Positions 19,508-29,131 of a stretch of 64,000 nucleotides of DNA are shown piece by piece. A program made the position numbers and the translations under genes. Numbering within the stretch: position 1 is the first letter of the stretch; every line of letters begins with the position of its first letter. Source of the stretch: Acinetobacter beijerinckii CIP 110307 (lineage in GTDB: Bacteria > Pseudomonadota > Gammaproteobacteria > Pseudomonadales > Moraxellaceae); NCBI RefSeq assembly GCF_000369005.1, contig NZ_KB849766.1, positions 229,721 to 293,720 of the forward strand. Direction: 5' to 3'. A model generated the notes under the pieces. It saw only the letters and a list, made by a program, of their open reading frames with translations, ran no database searches and was not told the DNA's origin.

Positions 19508-20386
19508 ATGTGGAAAAAGTATTTATTCCTGACTAAACCAGGAATTCTCTTCGGTAATTTTATTACCACCTTGGGCGGCTTCTTTTTAGCCGCTCAAGGC
19601 TCCATAGACTTCCTCTTATTATTACTTACTCTGATTGGAACGACATTTGTTGTTGCTTCTGGTTGTGTCGTAAATAATGTAATTGATCAAGACATCGATC
19701 AAAAAATGCAACGCACCATGAACCGTGCTCTTGTTAAAAAAACAATCTCCCCTACTATAGCAATGTTTTATGCATTCGTTTTAGGTGTCATTGGTTTTAG
19801 CATTCTCTGGTTCTATGTGAATGCTTATGCATTCTTATTCGCTGTAATTGGTTTCGTCGTCTATGTTGGGTTTTATAGTTTGTGGACAAAACGTACCACA
19901 ATCCATCAAACCGTGATTGGTAGTATTTCTGGAGCGAGTCCCCCAGTTATTGGTTACACGGCTGTAAGTCAACAATTCGATATGGCTGCTCTCCTCATTT
20001 TTGTTGCATATGCTTTATGGCAAATGCCACATTCTTGGGCGATTGCAATTTATCGGTTTGACGACTATAAAAATGCAGGAGTGCCTATTTTACCAGTAGC
20101 ACGTTCTATTCTGAGAACCAAAATTGAATCACTGATCTATGTGATTTTATTTACGCTTTCAATGAATGCTTTATATGTATATGGATACACCAATATTATT
20201 TTCTTGGTGATTTGCAATGCATTATGTATTTACTGGTTTTATATTGGTATTTTAGGATTTAAAGCTGATAATGATCAGCTTTGGGCAAAACGTTTTTTTC
20301 TTTTTTCAGTCATTTTAATTACTGTGATTAGTTTGAGCTTTAGCTTTACATTCTCAAGTCCTGCACCTCTACTCCCTATTTTTTAA
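19508..20386 (+). CDS. cyoE: Protohaem IX farnesyltransferase (haem O synthase)
   Basis: Adds the farnesyl chain to haem B to make haem O, the cofactor of the bo3 oxidase. The 292-residue UbiA-family membrane protein starts with the haem-synthase block LTKPGILFGNFITTLGGFFLA, has the first Asp-rich motif NVIDQDIDQKMQRTMNRAL, the GSISGASPPVIGYTA loop and WQMPHSWAIAIYRFDDYKNAGVPILP. It closes the operon and is followed by a terminator. Confidence 0.96.
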   Translation: MWKKYLFLTKPGILFGNFITTLGGFFLAAQGSIDFLLLLLTLIGTTFVVASGCVVNNVIDQDIDQKMQRTMNRALVKKTISPTIAMFYAFVLGVIGFSILWFYVNAYAFLFAVIGFVVYVGFYSLWTKRTTIHQTVIGSISGASPPVIGYTAVSQQFDMAALLIFVAYALWQMPHSWAIAIYRFDDYKNAGVPILPVARSILRTKIESLIYVILFTLSMNALYVYGYTNIIFLVICNALCIYWFYIGILGFKADNDQLWAKRFFLFSVILITVISLSFSFTFSSPAPLLPIF

Positions 20387-20414
20387 AAAGATAGAGACTT
20401 CTCTGTCTTTTTAT
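20385..20414 (+). terminator. Terminator of the cyo operon
   Basis: AAAAAGATAGAGA (20385-20397) pairs with TCTCTGTCTTTTT (20400-20412) with one G-U pair, overlapping the cyoE stop codon and followed by a T-rich stretch. The following 270 bases up to the rpsF promoter show no further feature. Confidence 0.85.
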
Positions 20415-20680
20415 TATTCCTTCTGTTGTTATCATTTCGTGCAATAAAAACATTAGATTCTTATTGCCTAAATGAAATTACGCTATATCCAATTATTCAA
20501 ACCCTTCTTTTATTCCAGTTTATTTGTGATCTGTAGTTAAAACTCTACAGAATGTCCCAACATGAAAGTTTACTGCGGACAAAATATGAATTTGCTTGCG
20601 ATTTAAGCCAAAGATGTCTAGAATTAGCGCTTCGCAATTTGCGACATAACTTTTAGTTATGACTCCTTGCTTCTAATTTT

Positions 20681-20712
20681 TATAATTAGGGGCTGCTTAA
20701 ACCGTAAGGAGC
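20681..20712 (+). promoter_or_regulatory. rpsF -10 box and leader hairpin
   Basis: A perfect -10 box TATAAT at 20681-20686 predicts a start near 20693. The leader then folds: GCTGCTTA (20692-20699) pairs with TAAGGAGC (20705-20712) with one mismatch around the loop AACCG. The right arm contains the Shine-Dalgarno AAGGAG of rpsF. In many bacteria S6:S18 binds an rpsF leader through an exposed CCG; here a CCG sits in the loop, so autogenous control is plausible but unproven. The -35 region (TTATGA) is weak. Confidence 0.4.
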
Positions 20713-20717
20713 TGACA

Positions 20718-21101
20718 ATGCGTCACTACGAAATCGTACTATTGGTACATCCAGACCAAAGCGATCAAGTTGTAGGTATGGTTGAACGCTATATCTCTCA
20801 GATCAAAGAAGCTGAAGGTCAAATTCACCGTTTAGAAGATTGGGGCCGCCGCCAATTGGCTTACCCAATCAACAAAATCCACAAAGCACACTACATTCTT
20901 ATGAATGTTGAATGTGGTCAAACGACTCTTGATGAGTTAGAAGAATTGTTCCGTTATAACGATGCAATTATTCGTAACATCATTATCCGTCGTGAAAATG
21001 CAATTACTGAAGAATCATTACTTGCTAAAAGTGCTGAAGAAAAACGTGCGCGTAAAGCTCAACGTGAAGAAGCACAACACGCAATTCCAGAAGCTGAATA
21101 A
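20718..21101 (+). CDS. rpsF: 30S ribosomal protein S6
   Basis: S6 binds 16S rRNA as a heterodimer with S18 in the small-subunit platform. The 127-residue protein (ATG 20718 after AAGGAGCTGAC) starts [21 protein letters not shown] and contains [25 protein letters not shown], typical of S6, with an Ala/Glu/Lys-rich tail. First gene of rpsF-rpsR-rplI; priB is missing between rpsF and rpsR, unlike in E. coli. Confidence 0.97.
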   Translation: MRHYEIVLLVHPDQSDQVVGMVERYISQIKEAEGQIHRLEDWGRRQLAYPINKIHKAHYILMNVECGQTTLDELEELFRYNDAIIRNIIIRRENAITEESLLAKSAEEKRARKAQREEAQHAIPEAE

Positions 21102-21112
21102 GGAGAACCTCA

Positions 21113-21340
21113 ATGGCACGTTTTTACCGTCGTCGCAAGTTCTGCCGCTTTACAGCTGAGAAAGTTGCGTATATCGACTACAAAGATATCGACACTCTAA
21201 AACAGTACATCACTGAAAACGGCAAGATTGTTCCTAGCCGTATTACAGGTACTAAAGCTCGTTATCAACGCCAATTAGCGTTAGCTATTAAACAAGCTCG
21301 CTATTTGTCTTTGATTCCGTACACTGACAACCATAAGTAA
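21113..21340 (+). CDS. rpsR: 30S ribosomal protein S18
   Basis: The 75-residue partner of S6 in the small subunit. It starts [13 protein letters not shown] and contains [27 protein letters not shown] and the [23 protein letters not shown] helix, essentially the family consensus. AGGAG lies 8 bases upstream. Confidence 0.98.
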   Translation: MARFYRRRKFCRFTAEKVAYIDYKDIDTLKQYITENGKIVPSRITGTKARYQRQLALAIKQARYLSLIPYTDNHK

Positions 21341-21352
21341 GTGAGGTGAGCT

Positions 21353-21799
21353 GTGGACGTTATCTTATTACAACGCATTAAAAATCTTGGTAAATTAGGC
21401 GACAAAGTATCAGTTAAAGCTGGTTACGGTCGTAACTTTTTGATTCCTCAAGGTAAAGCAGTAGCTGCAACTGAAGCTAACACTTCAGCTTTCGAAGCTC
21501 GTCGTGCTGAACTTGAGAAACAAGAAGCTGATATTTTAGCTGCTGCAAATGCACGTGCTGAACAATTGAACGAAGTTAATATCGTTATCACTGCTAAAGC
21601 TGGTGATGAAGGTAAACTTTTCGGTTCTATCGGCACTCGTGACATCGCTGACGCTTTAACGAACGCAGGTCTTGTTGTTGACCGTGCAGAAGTTCGTTTA
21701 CCAAACGGTGCGCTTCGTCACACTGGTGAATTCAACATCGCAATCCAATTGCACCATGATGTTGTTGCTGAAGTTCTCGTTACTATCGTATCTGAGTAA
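21353..21799 (+). CDS. rplI: 50S ribosomal protein L9
   Basis: The 148-residue L9 binds 23S rRNA and reaches toward the next ribosome. N-domain [36 protein letters not shown], a long connecting helix, and a C-domain with [22 protein letters not shown]. It starts at GTG (21353) after AGGTGAG and is followed by a strong terminator. Confidence 0.97.
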   Translation: MDVILLQRIKNLGKLGDKVSVKAGYGRNFLIPQGKAVAATEANTSAFEARRAELEKQEADILAAANARAEQLNEVNIVITAKAGDEGKLFGSIGTRDIADALTNAGLVVDRAEVRLPNGALRHTGEFNIAIQLHHDVVAEVLVTIVSE

Positions 21800-21810
21800 T
21801 TTCTGCAAAG

Positions 21811-21841
21811 AAAAAGAGCATGTTTTACATGCTCTTTTTTT
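21811..21841 (+). terminator. Terminator of the rpsF-rpsR-rplI operon
   Basis: AAAAAGAGCATGT (21811-21823) and ACATGCTCTTTTT (21827-21839) form a 13-bp stem with a TTT loop and run into a T tract. Confidence 0.95.
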
Positions 21842-21983
21842 ATGTCAAAATTTTATAAATAAAGTTCAACTTTTAATTTTTCACCACTTACACAATTTTC
21901 ACTGAATTAAATTGTCGCGTTGACCTCCATTTGGATTAAGATAGTCACTCGGTTATGTTTCATCTTTTTTATTAGGTCTTGTT

Positions 21984-23429
21984 ATGTCACAGGCGAATGC
22001 CAATTTTACAAAAAATTCTCCAAACACAGAGAGTAAAGTGAGTGACTCAGGTCAATTAAAAGAATTTCGCACCCCGCCTCATAATCTTGCAATCGAGCAA
22101 GCTGTTTTAGCTGCATTAATGACGGTTGCTGAATCCTTTGAGCAAGTTAGTGACTTACTCAAAGAAAATGATTTTTATGCTACACGTCATAAATATATTT
22201 ATCGTGCAATTGAAAAACTGGCTCAAGAAAACTCTCCTTATGATGCTGTTTTGGTAAATGATTGGTTACTCAAACAAAGCTTGTTAGATGCAATTGGTGG
22301 CGAAGAATATTTAATGCAACTGATGGCAGATTCCCCTTCAAGTTTTTATAACCTTGAAACTTATGCCAGTAAAATTAAAGAATTTTCAACACTACGTGCA
22401 ATGATTAAAGTCAGTAGTGATATTTTACAAAATGCTTATGACACCAAAGGCCGACCTGTTAGTGAAATTCTAGATTTAGCAGAAACTCAAATTTTCTCGC
22501 TAGCAGAACAGCATAACAATAATAAAAAAGATTCAGGCCCAAAATCGATTAGCTCTGTAACGGCGGATGTTATTTCTAAACTAGATGAGCTTTCTAAATT
22601 AGAAGGAAATATCACTGGTTTAACCACAGGCTTTTTAGAACTCGATAATAAAACTTCTGGTATGCAAGCTGGCGATCTAATTATTGTAGCCGCACGTCCA
22701 TCGATGGGTAAAACTACTTTTGCGATGAACTTGGTTGAAAGCGTTCTGCAATATAATCGTTTACCTGCTTTGGTGTTTTCTATGGAAATGCCAGCAGACT
22801 CGATTGCAATGCGTTTAATTTCAGCCATGGGTAAAGTACACCAAGGTCATTTACGTTCTGGTAATTTAGATGCAGATGAATGGACGAAAGTGACAGGTAC
22901 GATCTTGCAATTACAAGAAATGCATTTGTACATCGACGACTCCTCTGCTCTTCCACCAACAGAACTTCGTGCACGTGCTCGACGCATTGCAAAAATGCAT
23001 GATGGTAAAATCGGTTGCATTATGGTCGATTACCTGCAATTGATGAAAGTGCCGGGTATGGGTGATAACCGTGTTGGCGAAATTTCAGAAATTTCTCGTA
23101 GTTTAAAAGCACTTGCAAAAGAAATGCACTGCCCCGTGATTGCACTATCGCAGCTTAACCGTAGTTTGGAGAATCGCCCAAACAAACGTCCAGTAATGTC
23201 TGACTTACGTGAATCGGGTGCAATCGAGCAGGATGCCGATTTAATTATGTTTATTTACCGTGATGAAGTTTATAACAAAGAATCTAAAGAAGCAGGTACA
23301 GCAGAAATTATTATCGGTAAACAGCGTAACGGTCCAATTGGTAGCGTTCGTTTAGCCTTCGAAGGTCAATATACTCGCTTCAGTAATTTATCGCCTGAGT
23401 TCTATGCTCAGTATGAAGATGACGAATAA
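21984..23429 (+). CDS. dnaB: Replicative DNA helicase DnaB
   Basis: The hexameric 5'-3' helicase of the replication fork. The 481-residue protein has the N-terminal domain (PPHNLAIEQAVLAALM), a linker, and the RecA-like domain with Walker A ARPSMGKTTFAMNL, Walker B (CIMVDYLQLM), ALSQLNRSLE and DLRESGAIEQDADLI. No intein or insertion is seen. It sits in the conserved rplI-dnaB-alr order. Confidence 0.97.
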   Translation: MSQANANFTKNSPNTESKVSDSGQLKEFRTPPHNLAIEQAVLAALMTVAESFEQVSDLLKENDFYATRHKYIYRAIEKLAQENSPYDAVLVNDWLLKQSLLDAIGGEEYLMQLMADSPSSFYNLETYASKIKEFSTLRAMIKVSSDILQNAYDTKGRPVSEILDLAETQIFSLAEQHNNNKKDSGPKSISSVTADVISKLDELSKLEGNITGLTTGFLELDNKTSGMQAGDLIIVAARPSMGKTTFAMNLVESVLQYNRLPALVFSMEMPADSIAMRLISAMGKVHQGHLRSGNLDADEWTKVTGTILQLQEMHLYIDDSSALPPTELRARARRIAKMHDGKIGCIMVDYLQLMKVPGMGDNRVGEISEISRSLKALAKEMHCPVIALSQLNRSLENRPNKRPVMSDLRESGAIEQDADLIMFIYRDEVYNKESKEAGTAEIIIGKQRNGPIGSVRLAFEGQYTRFSNLSPEFYAQYEDDE

Positions 23430-23485
23430 TATTTAAACTATTTTATTTTATATACAATCCAAGTCGACCCAAAGGAGATCTCAGG

Positions 23486-24559
23486 GTGCGCCAAGCAACA
23501 GTTTATATTGACAGTGAAGCACTGCAATATAATTTAAACCGTGTTAAACAACTTACTTCACATTCAAAAATCGTCAGTATGGTCAAAGCCAATGCTTATG
23601 GACATGGAGTAAAACACTGTTTAGCCGCCTTAGAGGCCACGGATGCTTTTGGTGTCGCCTGTCTAGAAGAAGCTTTAGAGATCAGGCAACTTGGATATAC
23701 CCAGCCGATTACATTGATTGAAGGTGTATTTGCTGAAAATGAGATGCAACAAGTCATCGAACAGAAGCTTGAATGCATCGTGCATCACAACCAACAAGTA
23801 GAATGGTTAATTCAGCATAAAGCTGCTTATAACGCATTAGATTTAAAGGTTTGGGTAAAACTGAATAGCGGCATGAATCGTCTCGGTTTTAAAGTCGATG
23901 AAATCATTGACGTGATTCAGCGCTTGAAAGCTGAAGGTTTTACCTGCGTTTTAACCATGCATTTTGCCAATGCTGATGCAGAACATCCCTTAAATGAACA
24001 GCAAAAAAATCAATTTTTAGAAGTTAAACAAGCGTGTGACCCTATACTAGCCTCTTGTTGCAATTCAGCAGCAATTTATAAATATCCAGAACTTCATTTT
24101 GATTATGTTCGCCCTGGAATTATGTTGTATGGAGCATCACCATTTTCAGATAAAAATGTATGTGAGCTTGATCTCAAACCTGTCATGAGTTTCACTGCTG
24201 AGATCATTGCATTAAATCAGATTCAACAAGGTGAATATGTAGGCTATGGCTCAACATTCACTGCATTAAGTCCTTTGACTATAGCTATTGTTTCTATTGG
24301 CTATGGTGACGGCTATCCACGCGCTTACGTGAAACAAAATTTTGTTGCAATTGACCAACAAATGGTTCCTGTTGTTGGACGTGTCAGTATGGATATGATT
24401 GCAATTGATGTAACCCATATTCATGCAGAAATTGGCACGAAAGTTGAGCTATGGGGTAAGCAACGTTTAGTTGATGAAGTTGCACATGCAAATGGAACAA
24501 TTGGTTATGAATTACTTTGCCGCCTTACACAACGCCCTACTCGACGACTAGGTAACTAA
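23486..24559 (+). CDS. alr: Alanine racemase
   Basis: PLP enzyme that interconverts L- and D-alanine for peptidoglycan. The 357-residue protein has the PLP Lys motif VKANAYGHG near residue 35, MNRLGF, and the C-terminal catalytic Tyr in SIGYGDGYPR with VGRVSMDM. It starts at GTG (23486) with AAGGAG about 10 bases upstream. Confidence 0.96.
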   Translation: MRQATVYIDSEALQYNLNRVKQLTSHSKIVSMVKANAYGHGVKHCLAALEATDAFGVACLEEALEIRQLGYTQPITLIEGVFAENEMQQVIEQKLECIVHHNQQVEWLIQHKAAYNALDLKVWVKLNSGMNRLGFKVDEIIDVIQRLKAEGFTCVLTMHFANADAEHPLNEQQKNQFLEVKQACDPILASCCNSAAIYKYPELHFDYVRPGIMLYGASPFSDKNVCELDLKPVMSFTAEIIALNQIQQGEYVGYGSTFTALSPLTIAIVSIGYGDGYPRAYVKQNFVAIDQQMVPVVGRVSMDMIAIDVTHIHAEIGTKVELWGKQRLVDEVAHANGTIGYELLCRLTQRPTRRLGN

Positions 24560-24620
24560 ACAATACTTGATCATTTTTTGTGTTTTATTTCTAATACAGT
24601 TTTAACCATTTAAACTTAAA

Positions 24621-25088
24621 ATGCTAAAACTGATATACGATAATCCGCTTAATAAAATGCCGATTCAACAATTCGTTATTTTTCTGATCCGAATTTCTAT
24701 CGGCATTTTTTTCTTCACCACAGGCTTCAATAAGCTTTTCGTTGAGAAAAATAAACTGATTATGTTGGAGACAATCATTGATGCAGGCATTCCATTTCCT
24801 GAAATTATGAGTACTTTTGTTTCCACTACCGAAATGCTTGCAGGTTTATTTCTGCTCCTCGGATTATTGACTCAGCTCAGCAGCATTCTATTATTCATAA
24901 TTTGTCTTACCGCATTATATACCATTGGAATCCATACAATTCCAAACGGCTTAGATCTGATTAGCTGGTTCAGTTGGTTCTTCTATACTCACGATTTGCT
25001 CTATATGTTTCTTTTAACGGTACTCATTACATCTAAACCTAGTATCCTGTCACTAGATCGAACCTTAAACAAAAAGATAAACCTATGA
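24621..25088 (+). CDS. DoxX family membrane protein
   Basis: A 155-residue inner-membrane protein with four hydrophobic helices. FLIRISIGIFFFTTGFNKLF and STTEMLAGLFLLLGLLTQLSS match the DoxX/DoxD-like family, whose members are mostly uncharacterised and are sometimes linked to redox stress. It follows alr by 61 bases on the same strand with no terminator between, so read-through is possible. No clear Shine-Dalgarno is seen before the ATG. Confidence 0.8.
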   Translation: MLKLIYDNPLNKMPIQQFVIFLIRISIGIFFFTTGFNKLFVEKNKLIMLETIIDAGIPFPEIMSTFVSTTEMLAGLFLLLGLLTQLSSILLFIICLTALYTIGIHTIPNGLDLISWFSWFFYTHDLLYMFLLTVLITSKPSILSLDRTLNKKINL

Positions 25089-25095
25089 TCATAAA

Positions 25096-25132
25096 AAATA
25101 GAGTCTCAAAGTAGGGATTGAACTACTTTGAG
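25096..25132 (-). terminator. Hairpin between doxX and the Anbu operon
   Basis: CTCAAAGTAG (25105-25114) and CTACTTTGAG (25123-25132) form a 10-bp stem with an 8-base loop. On the minus strand it is followed by ACTCTATTTTTT, so it most likely ends the leftward Anbu operon; it may act in both directions. Confidence 0.7.
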
Positions 25133-25146
25133 TAGTTCGCTTCTAT

Positions 25147-25881
25147 TTATAGACCATAGTCAACGGTAGGTTTTGGTAACTCCTGTAGCCCCCGACGCAA
25201 AGTTTCAGACCATTGCTTACTAATTTGACTAAAGTACGGATCTTCCTCTCCGATGCGCTTCCCTTCAGGTATGACAAGACTATCCTTGTGATATATCAAC
25301 GCATCCAATGGTAATCCAACAGAGACATTCGATCTCAAAGTTGAATCAAATGAGATTAATGAACAACGTAAAGCATCAGCAAGTGGCATCGTATAATGCA
25401 AAGCACGATCTAAAATAGGTTTCCCATATTTACTTTCACCAATTTGAAAATAAGGTGTATCGATGGTTGCACAAATGAAATTTCCTTGAGGATAAACATT
25501 ATAAAGTTGGATTTCCTCGCCCTTAATTTGTCCACTCACTAAAATACTGCAAGAAAAGTTCATCTGTTCTTGGGTATTTTCGGTAATATCTTCTAAAACC
25601 TTACGTAATGTTTTACCCACTAATTCAGCAACTTCAAACATTGTTTTAACAGTAAAAAGATTTGGCTCTTGATCCAAAGCAAGTGCATTTTGCAAATGCC
25701 CAATCACAGCTTGAGTTGTCGCTAAATTTCCAGCCGTTTGTAACGCGATGAAACGCTCACCTTCAACACCAAAAGTATGTAATTTACGAAATACAGAAAT
25801 ATGATCGACCCCAGCATTGGTTCGTGTATCACTGATCAATACTAAACCCTGCTCCAATCTTAATGCACAACAATAGGTCAT
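25147..25881 (-). CDS. Anbu proteasome-like peptidase
   Basis: Anbu proteins are Ntn-hydrolases related to HslV and proteasome beta subunits that assemble into helical rings. The start at 25881 is chosen because it places Thr2 right after Met1 (MTYCCALRL), as an N-terminal nucleophile needs; an upstream ATG would bury it. The 244-residue protein has LVLISDTRTNAGVDHISVFRKL, characteristic of Anbu and not of HslV, and no hslU lies nearby. Last of four genes with a transglutaminase, an alpha-E protein and an ATP-grasp enzyme, a grouping seen in many bacteria and predicted to make and process a peptide or protein tag. Substrate unknown. Confidence 0.88.
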   Translation of the reverse strand: MTYCCALRLEQGLVLISDTRTNAGVDHISVFRKLHTFGVEGERFIALQTAGNLATTQAVIGHLQNALALDQEPNLFTVKTMFEVAELVGKTLRKVLEDITENTQEQMNFSCSILVSGQIKGEEIQLYNVYPQGNFICATIDTPYFQIGESKYGKPILDRALHYTMPLADALRCSLISFDSTLRSNVSVGLPLDALIYHKDSLVIPEGKRIGEEDPYFSQISKQWSETLRRGLQELPKPTVDYGL

Positions 25882-25897
25882 CTTTCTCTCTTTAAAC

Positions 25898-26677
25898 TCA
25901 ACAAGCCAAAACCTGAACAACAGACATCATACTTTCTACACCTCCCTGCTCTCGCACACCACGAACAGGTGCTACATCCAAATAATCACGTCCAACTGCA
26001 ACGTAAATATGATTCTGAGGTGTAAATATCTGATTACTTACATCGAAACAATACCACTCATTATCCACAAATACTTCTGCCCATGCATGACTGGCGAGGT
26101 GTGGTTGATTTTGATCATATAAATAACCCGAAACATATCGTGCAGGCAAATTGAGTGAACGACACATTGCAATTAATACATGCGCATGATCTTGGCACAC
26201 ACCCTGCCCAGCATAAAAGGAATTAATCGCTGAGGTCGTCACAGAAGTACTTTCAGGCTGATAAGGTATTAGTCTTAAAATTTCTTCAGCTAATAGAATC
26301 AAATGTTGACGATCTTTGACTTTTACGACACTGTGAGCAAAATCAGCCATAGTTAAATCACAGCAAGTCATTGCTGTTCTTTGCTGAAAAATAATTGGTG
26401 AAACATCGCTCTCAAAACTACCAACTTCAGTATCGAATAAATCGACAATTCCCTGCGCCATAATCGTCAAATAATGATAATCATATCTTTGAGTTGCTGT
26501 GATCCATAAGTTATTAAACGAATCCCTCTTACATGAGTATTGCCCAGGTACGCTGACATGCCAATTTTCAACGGTTTGATGTTTGGAACTTTGGGGCATC
26601 ATTTTAATGGACTGCACGCTATTACGCGCAGTCTGAGTATAACGATAATGCGTTTGATGATTCACCATAAGTTTCAT
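25898..26677 (-). CDS. Transglutaminase-like cysteine protease family protein
   Basis: A 259-residue protein with the N-terminal beta domain common in this group (HQTHYRYTQTARNSVQSIKMMPQ) and a transglutaminase core. The triad is visible as Cys in AGQGVCQDHA, His in ASHAWAEVF and Asp in YCFDVSNQ. These proteins may cleave or transfer amide bonds. It overlaps the alpha-E gene by four bases (ATGA), which fixes the start, and lies 16 bases before the Anbu gene. Confidence 0.9.
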   Translation of the reverse strand: MKLMVNHQTHYRYTQTARNSVQSIKMMPQSSKHQTVENWHVSVPGQYSCKRDSFNNLWITATQRYDYHYLTIMAQGIVDLFDTEVGSFESDVSPIIFQQRTAMTCCDLTMADFAHSVVKVKDRQHLILLAEEILRLIPYQPESTSVTTSAINSFYAGQGVCQDHAHVLIAMCRSLNLPARYVSGYLYDQNQPHLASHAWAEVFVDNEWYCFDVSNQIFTPQNHIYVAVGRDYLDVAPVRGVREQGGVESMMSVVQVLAC

Positions 26678-27276
26678 GCATGCACCTCGAATTGATTTTC
26701 AAGTTTATAAGTAAAAGCATAAAACTGATTTAAATAAGGTTCTGTTTTTAAAATCTCCCAACTTGGTTGTAAATCATTCCAACCCAAGCTAAATAACCGT
26801 TTAACTTTAAAGTCTACCGCTTCAATCACATGATCAATATTTTGATAAAATCTAAAATAAGTATCGATTTGCTCAACCGCTTGTCCTATGTCAAAAAATA
26901 GGAAAACCTCTTCTTGTTCTGCTTTTAAAATAGAACAACACTCTTCTACGACTTGCTGTATTGCCAATGCATCTGAAGGGGTATTTTTAATTAGATAATT
27001 AATTTCAGCATATGCTTCGGCAGTCAGCAATCCTCTTAATTCTTGGATATTATCTCTTGCAATCTCAAGTTGGCTTAGCAAAGAATATGGCTGAGCTTTT
27101 GCTAACATAAATTGATTCAAATTTTCAGCATCATCGATCTGTAAAGACAGTGCTTGAGCAAATTCCGCTGCTTGTTGATCCGTTGAAAATGGTAAATGAC
27201 TTGCGACATGACCAATTCTAAATAAATAACGTCCTAACCAATAAATATGTTGAGCGCTCGAGCTAAGTAAAACCAT
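26674..27276 (-). CDS. Alpha-E domain protein (short form)
   Basis: A 200-residue all-helical protein beginning LLSSSAQHIYWLGRYLFRIGHV, which matches the start of the alpha-E (DUF403) domain. Typical members have about 310 residues; this one is about one third shorter and diverges after residue 100, but the reading frame is intact, so it is a reduced family member and not an obvious frameshift. Alpha-E proteins accompany circularly permuted ATP-grasp enzymes and are thought to form a complex with them. Translationally coupled to the transglutaminase gene. Confidence 0.78.
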   Translation of the reverse strand: MVLLSSSAQHIYWLGRYLFRIGHVASHLPFSTDQQAAEFAQALSLQIDDAENLNQFMLAKAQPYSLLSQLEIARDNIQELRGLLTAEAYAEINYLIKNTPSDALAIQQVVEECCSILKAEQEEVFLFFDIGQAVEQIDTYFRFYQNIDHVIEAVDFKVKRLFSLGWNDLQPSWEILKTEPYLNQFYAFTYKLENQFEVHA

Positions 27277-27363
27277 ACATGTCCTCCCTTATATATTATT
27301 AAAACAGCTCAGGCACTCAGCAAGTGTGATGCGTGCCCAAAGCTTAGAGTGTGTCAGAAAGGT

Positions 27364-28917
27364 TTATGAACGTAACGTCTCCACCACCCATGTATCTTTA
27401 ATTCCACCGCCTTGAGATGAATTAACTACCAGCGACCCTGCTTGCATTGCCACACGAGTTAGACCGCCAGGAACAATCTCAGTCCGATAAGGTGAGCTCA
27501 ATACAAATGGACGTAAATCGATATGCCGTTCTGCGACCCCATCTGTGGTTAACGTTGGAGCAACAGATAAAGCCAAAGTTGGTTGCGCGATATATAGGTG
27601 TGGTGTTTCAATAATTTTTTGTCTAAATTCTTCAATTTGTTGTGAATCAGCTTGTGGTCCAATAAGCATACCGTATCCGCCAGAACCTTGAGCTTCTTTG
27701 ACAACAAGTTTTTCTAAATTACAAAGTACATAATCTAATTGCTCATGATCACGGCACTGATAGGTCGGAACGTTACTTAAAATAGGAGACTCACACAAAT
27801 AAAATTCAATCATTTTATCGACATATGGATAAATTGATTTATCGTCTGCAACACCAGTGCCTGGTGCATTCGCAATCACAACATTATTTTGCAAATACGC
27901 CGACATCAATCCTGCTACACCCAAAGTACTATCAGGCTTGAATGTTAATGGATCAAGAAACTCATCATCAACTCGACGATAAATGACATCCACTTGTTGA
28001 CGACCACGAACTGTTTTCACAAATACTTTATCATCATCAACAAATAAGTCTCGGCTTGTTACCAAAGGAACATCCATCTCTCGCGCTAAGAATGCATGTT
28101 CATAATAAGCACTATTAAATCTGCCTGGTGTTAAAACAACGATTAATGGATTATCAACATGCGCATTTTCTTCCAAAATTGCTCTTAATAACGTTGGGTA
28201 TTGTTCAATACTTTGTAAATTATTTGTAGTACATAGATCTGGCATCAGCTTTTGACTAATCTTACGACTTTCCAGCATATATGAAACACCAGATGGTGTT
28301 CTTAAATTATCTTCCAATACAAAGAAATCACCTTGTCCATCACGAATAATGTCGATACCACTAATCTGGGAGTAAATTTTCCCTTTAAGATGATGTTTCA
28401 ACATGTGTGGTTGAAAGGCTTCATGCATCATCACTTGCTGAGCAGGTATTAAGCCTTCTTTTAAAATATGTTGAGCGTGATAAATATCGTCTAAAAAATA
28501 ATTAAGCGCTTTAACACGTTGCTCACAACCTGTAGAAATTTTCTCCCATTGTTTTTTTTCAATCACACGAGGAATCAGGTCATAAGGAATCGTACGTTCT
28601 GTTCCCTCTTGATCACCATAAACATTAAAAGTAATACCTTGATATAAAAAATGTTGCTTAGCTTGGGTTCCCAATGTTTTTAATTCATCTAAACTTCGAA
28701 TGCTTAACCATTGTTCAATTTTTTTTGAAGCCTCTCCGTTAAAGCTTTTATCATCCAACATCTCATTAAAAAACTCTGATTTAAGTTGCTCAAACAAATT
28801 GGTACTCACACTGAGCTGAGAAATAAATGAAGACGAATGTGTTGAAACCGTAGAAGTCGTTTGATCTGGCGCGTAATAATCTGTGCTGATATGTAGGTTG
28901 TGCTCTTGTTCTGTCAT
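27364..28917 (-). CDS. Circularly permuted ATP-grasp protein (CP_ATPgrasp_2)
   Basis: A 517-residue protein of the DUF404/DUF407 type, predicted ATP-dependent carboxylate-amine ligases. Recognisable blocks are FNVYGDQEGTERTIPYDLIPR, the ALNYFLDDIYH segment, GIDIIRDGQGDFFVLEDNLRTPSGVSYMLE, VVLTPGRFNSAYYEHAFLA, VYRRVDDEFLDPL and NAPGTGVADDKSIYPYV, and VKEAQGSGGYGMLIGP. The N-terminal 60 residues are a poorly conserved extension. First gene of the Anbu operon; 87 bases separate it from the alpha-E gene. Divergent from a WYL regulator. Confidence 0.93.
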   Translation of the reverse strand: MTEQEHNLHISTDYYAPDQTTSTVSTHSSSFISQLSVSTNLFEQLKSEFFNEMLDDKSFNGEASKKIEQWLSIRSLDELKTLGTQAKQHFLYQGITFNVYGDQEGTERTIPYDLIPRVIEKKQWEKISTGCEQRVKALNYFLDDIYHAQHILKEGLIPAQQVMMHEAFQPHMLKHHLKGKIYSQISGIDIIRDGQGDFFVLEDNLRTPSGVSYMLESRKISQKLMPDLCTTNNLQSIEQYPTLLRAILEENAHVDNPLIVVLTPGRFNSAYYEHAFLAREMDVPLVTSRDLFVDDDKVFVKTVRGRQQVDVIYRRVDDEFLDPLTFKPDSTLGVAGLMSAYLQNNVVIANAPGTGVADDKSIYPYVDKMIEFYLCESPILSNVPTYQCRDHEQLDYVLCNLEKLVVKEAQGSGGYGMLIGPQADSQQIEEFRQKIIETPHLYIAQPTLALSVAPTLTTDGVAERHIDLRPFVLSSPYRTEIVPGGLTRVAMQAGSLVVNSSQGGGIKDTWVVETLRS

Positions 28918-29131
28918 AGAAACCTCGTCTCATCATTTATTCATATATCTAATAAGCAATTTCAATGCCACTTATACAAATTCTAATTTTTCATTTATTA
29001 AGTCTCAGATATTCAACTAAATGTGAATTAGATTCAGTCGTAAATGAGTAATCTAGATCAGATGGGCTTGCTAAATACAAAGAGTTTTTTTATTGTGTCT
29101 GCTTTAGATCAAACAATTTAGTTATTCGCCT

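Noticed and set aside
25147..25881. HslV protease
   Set aside because: N-terminus and the TRTNAGVDHIS block match Anbu, the protein is longer than HslV, and no hslU is adjacent.
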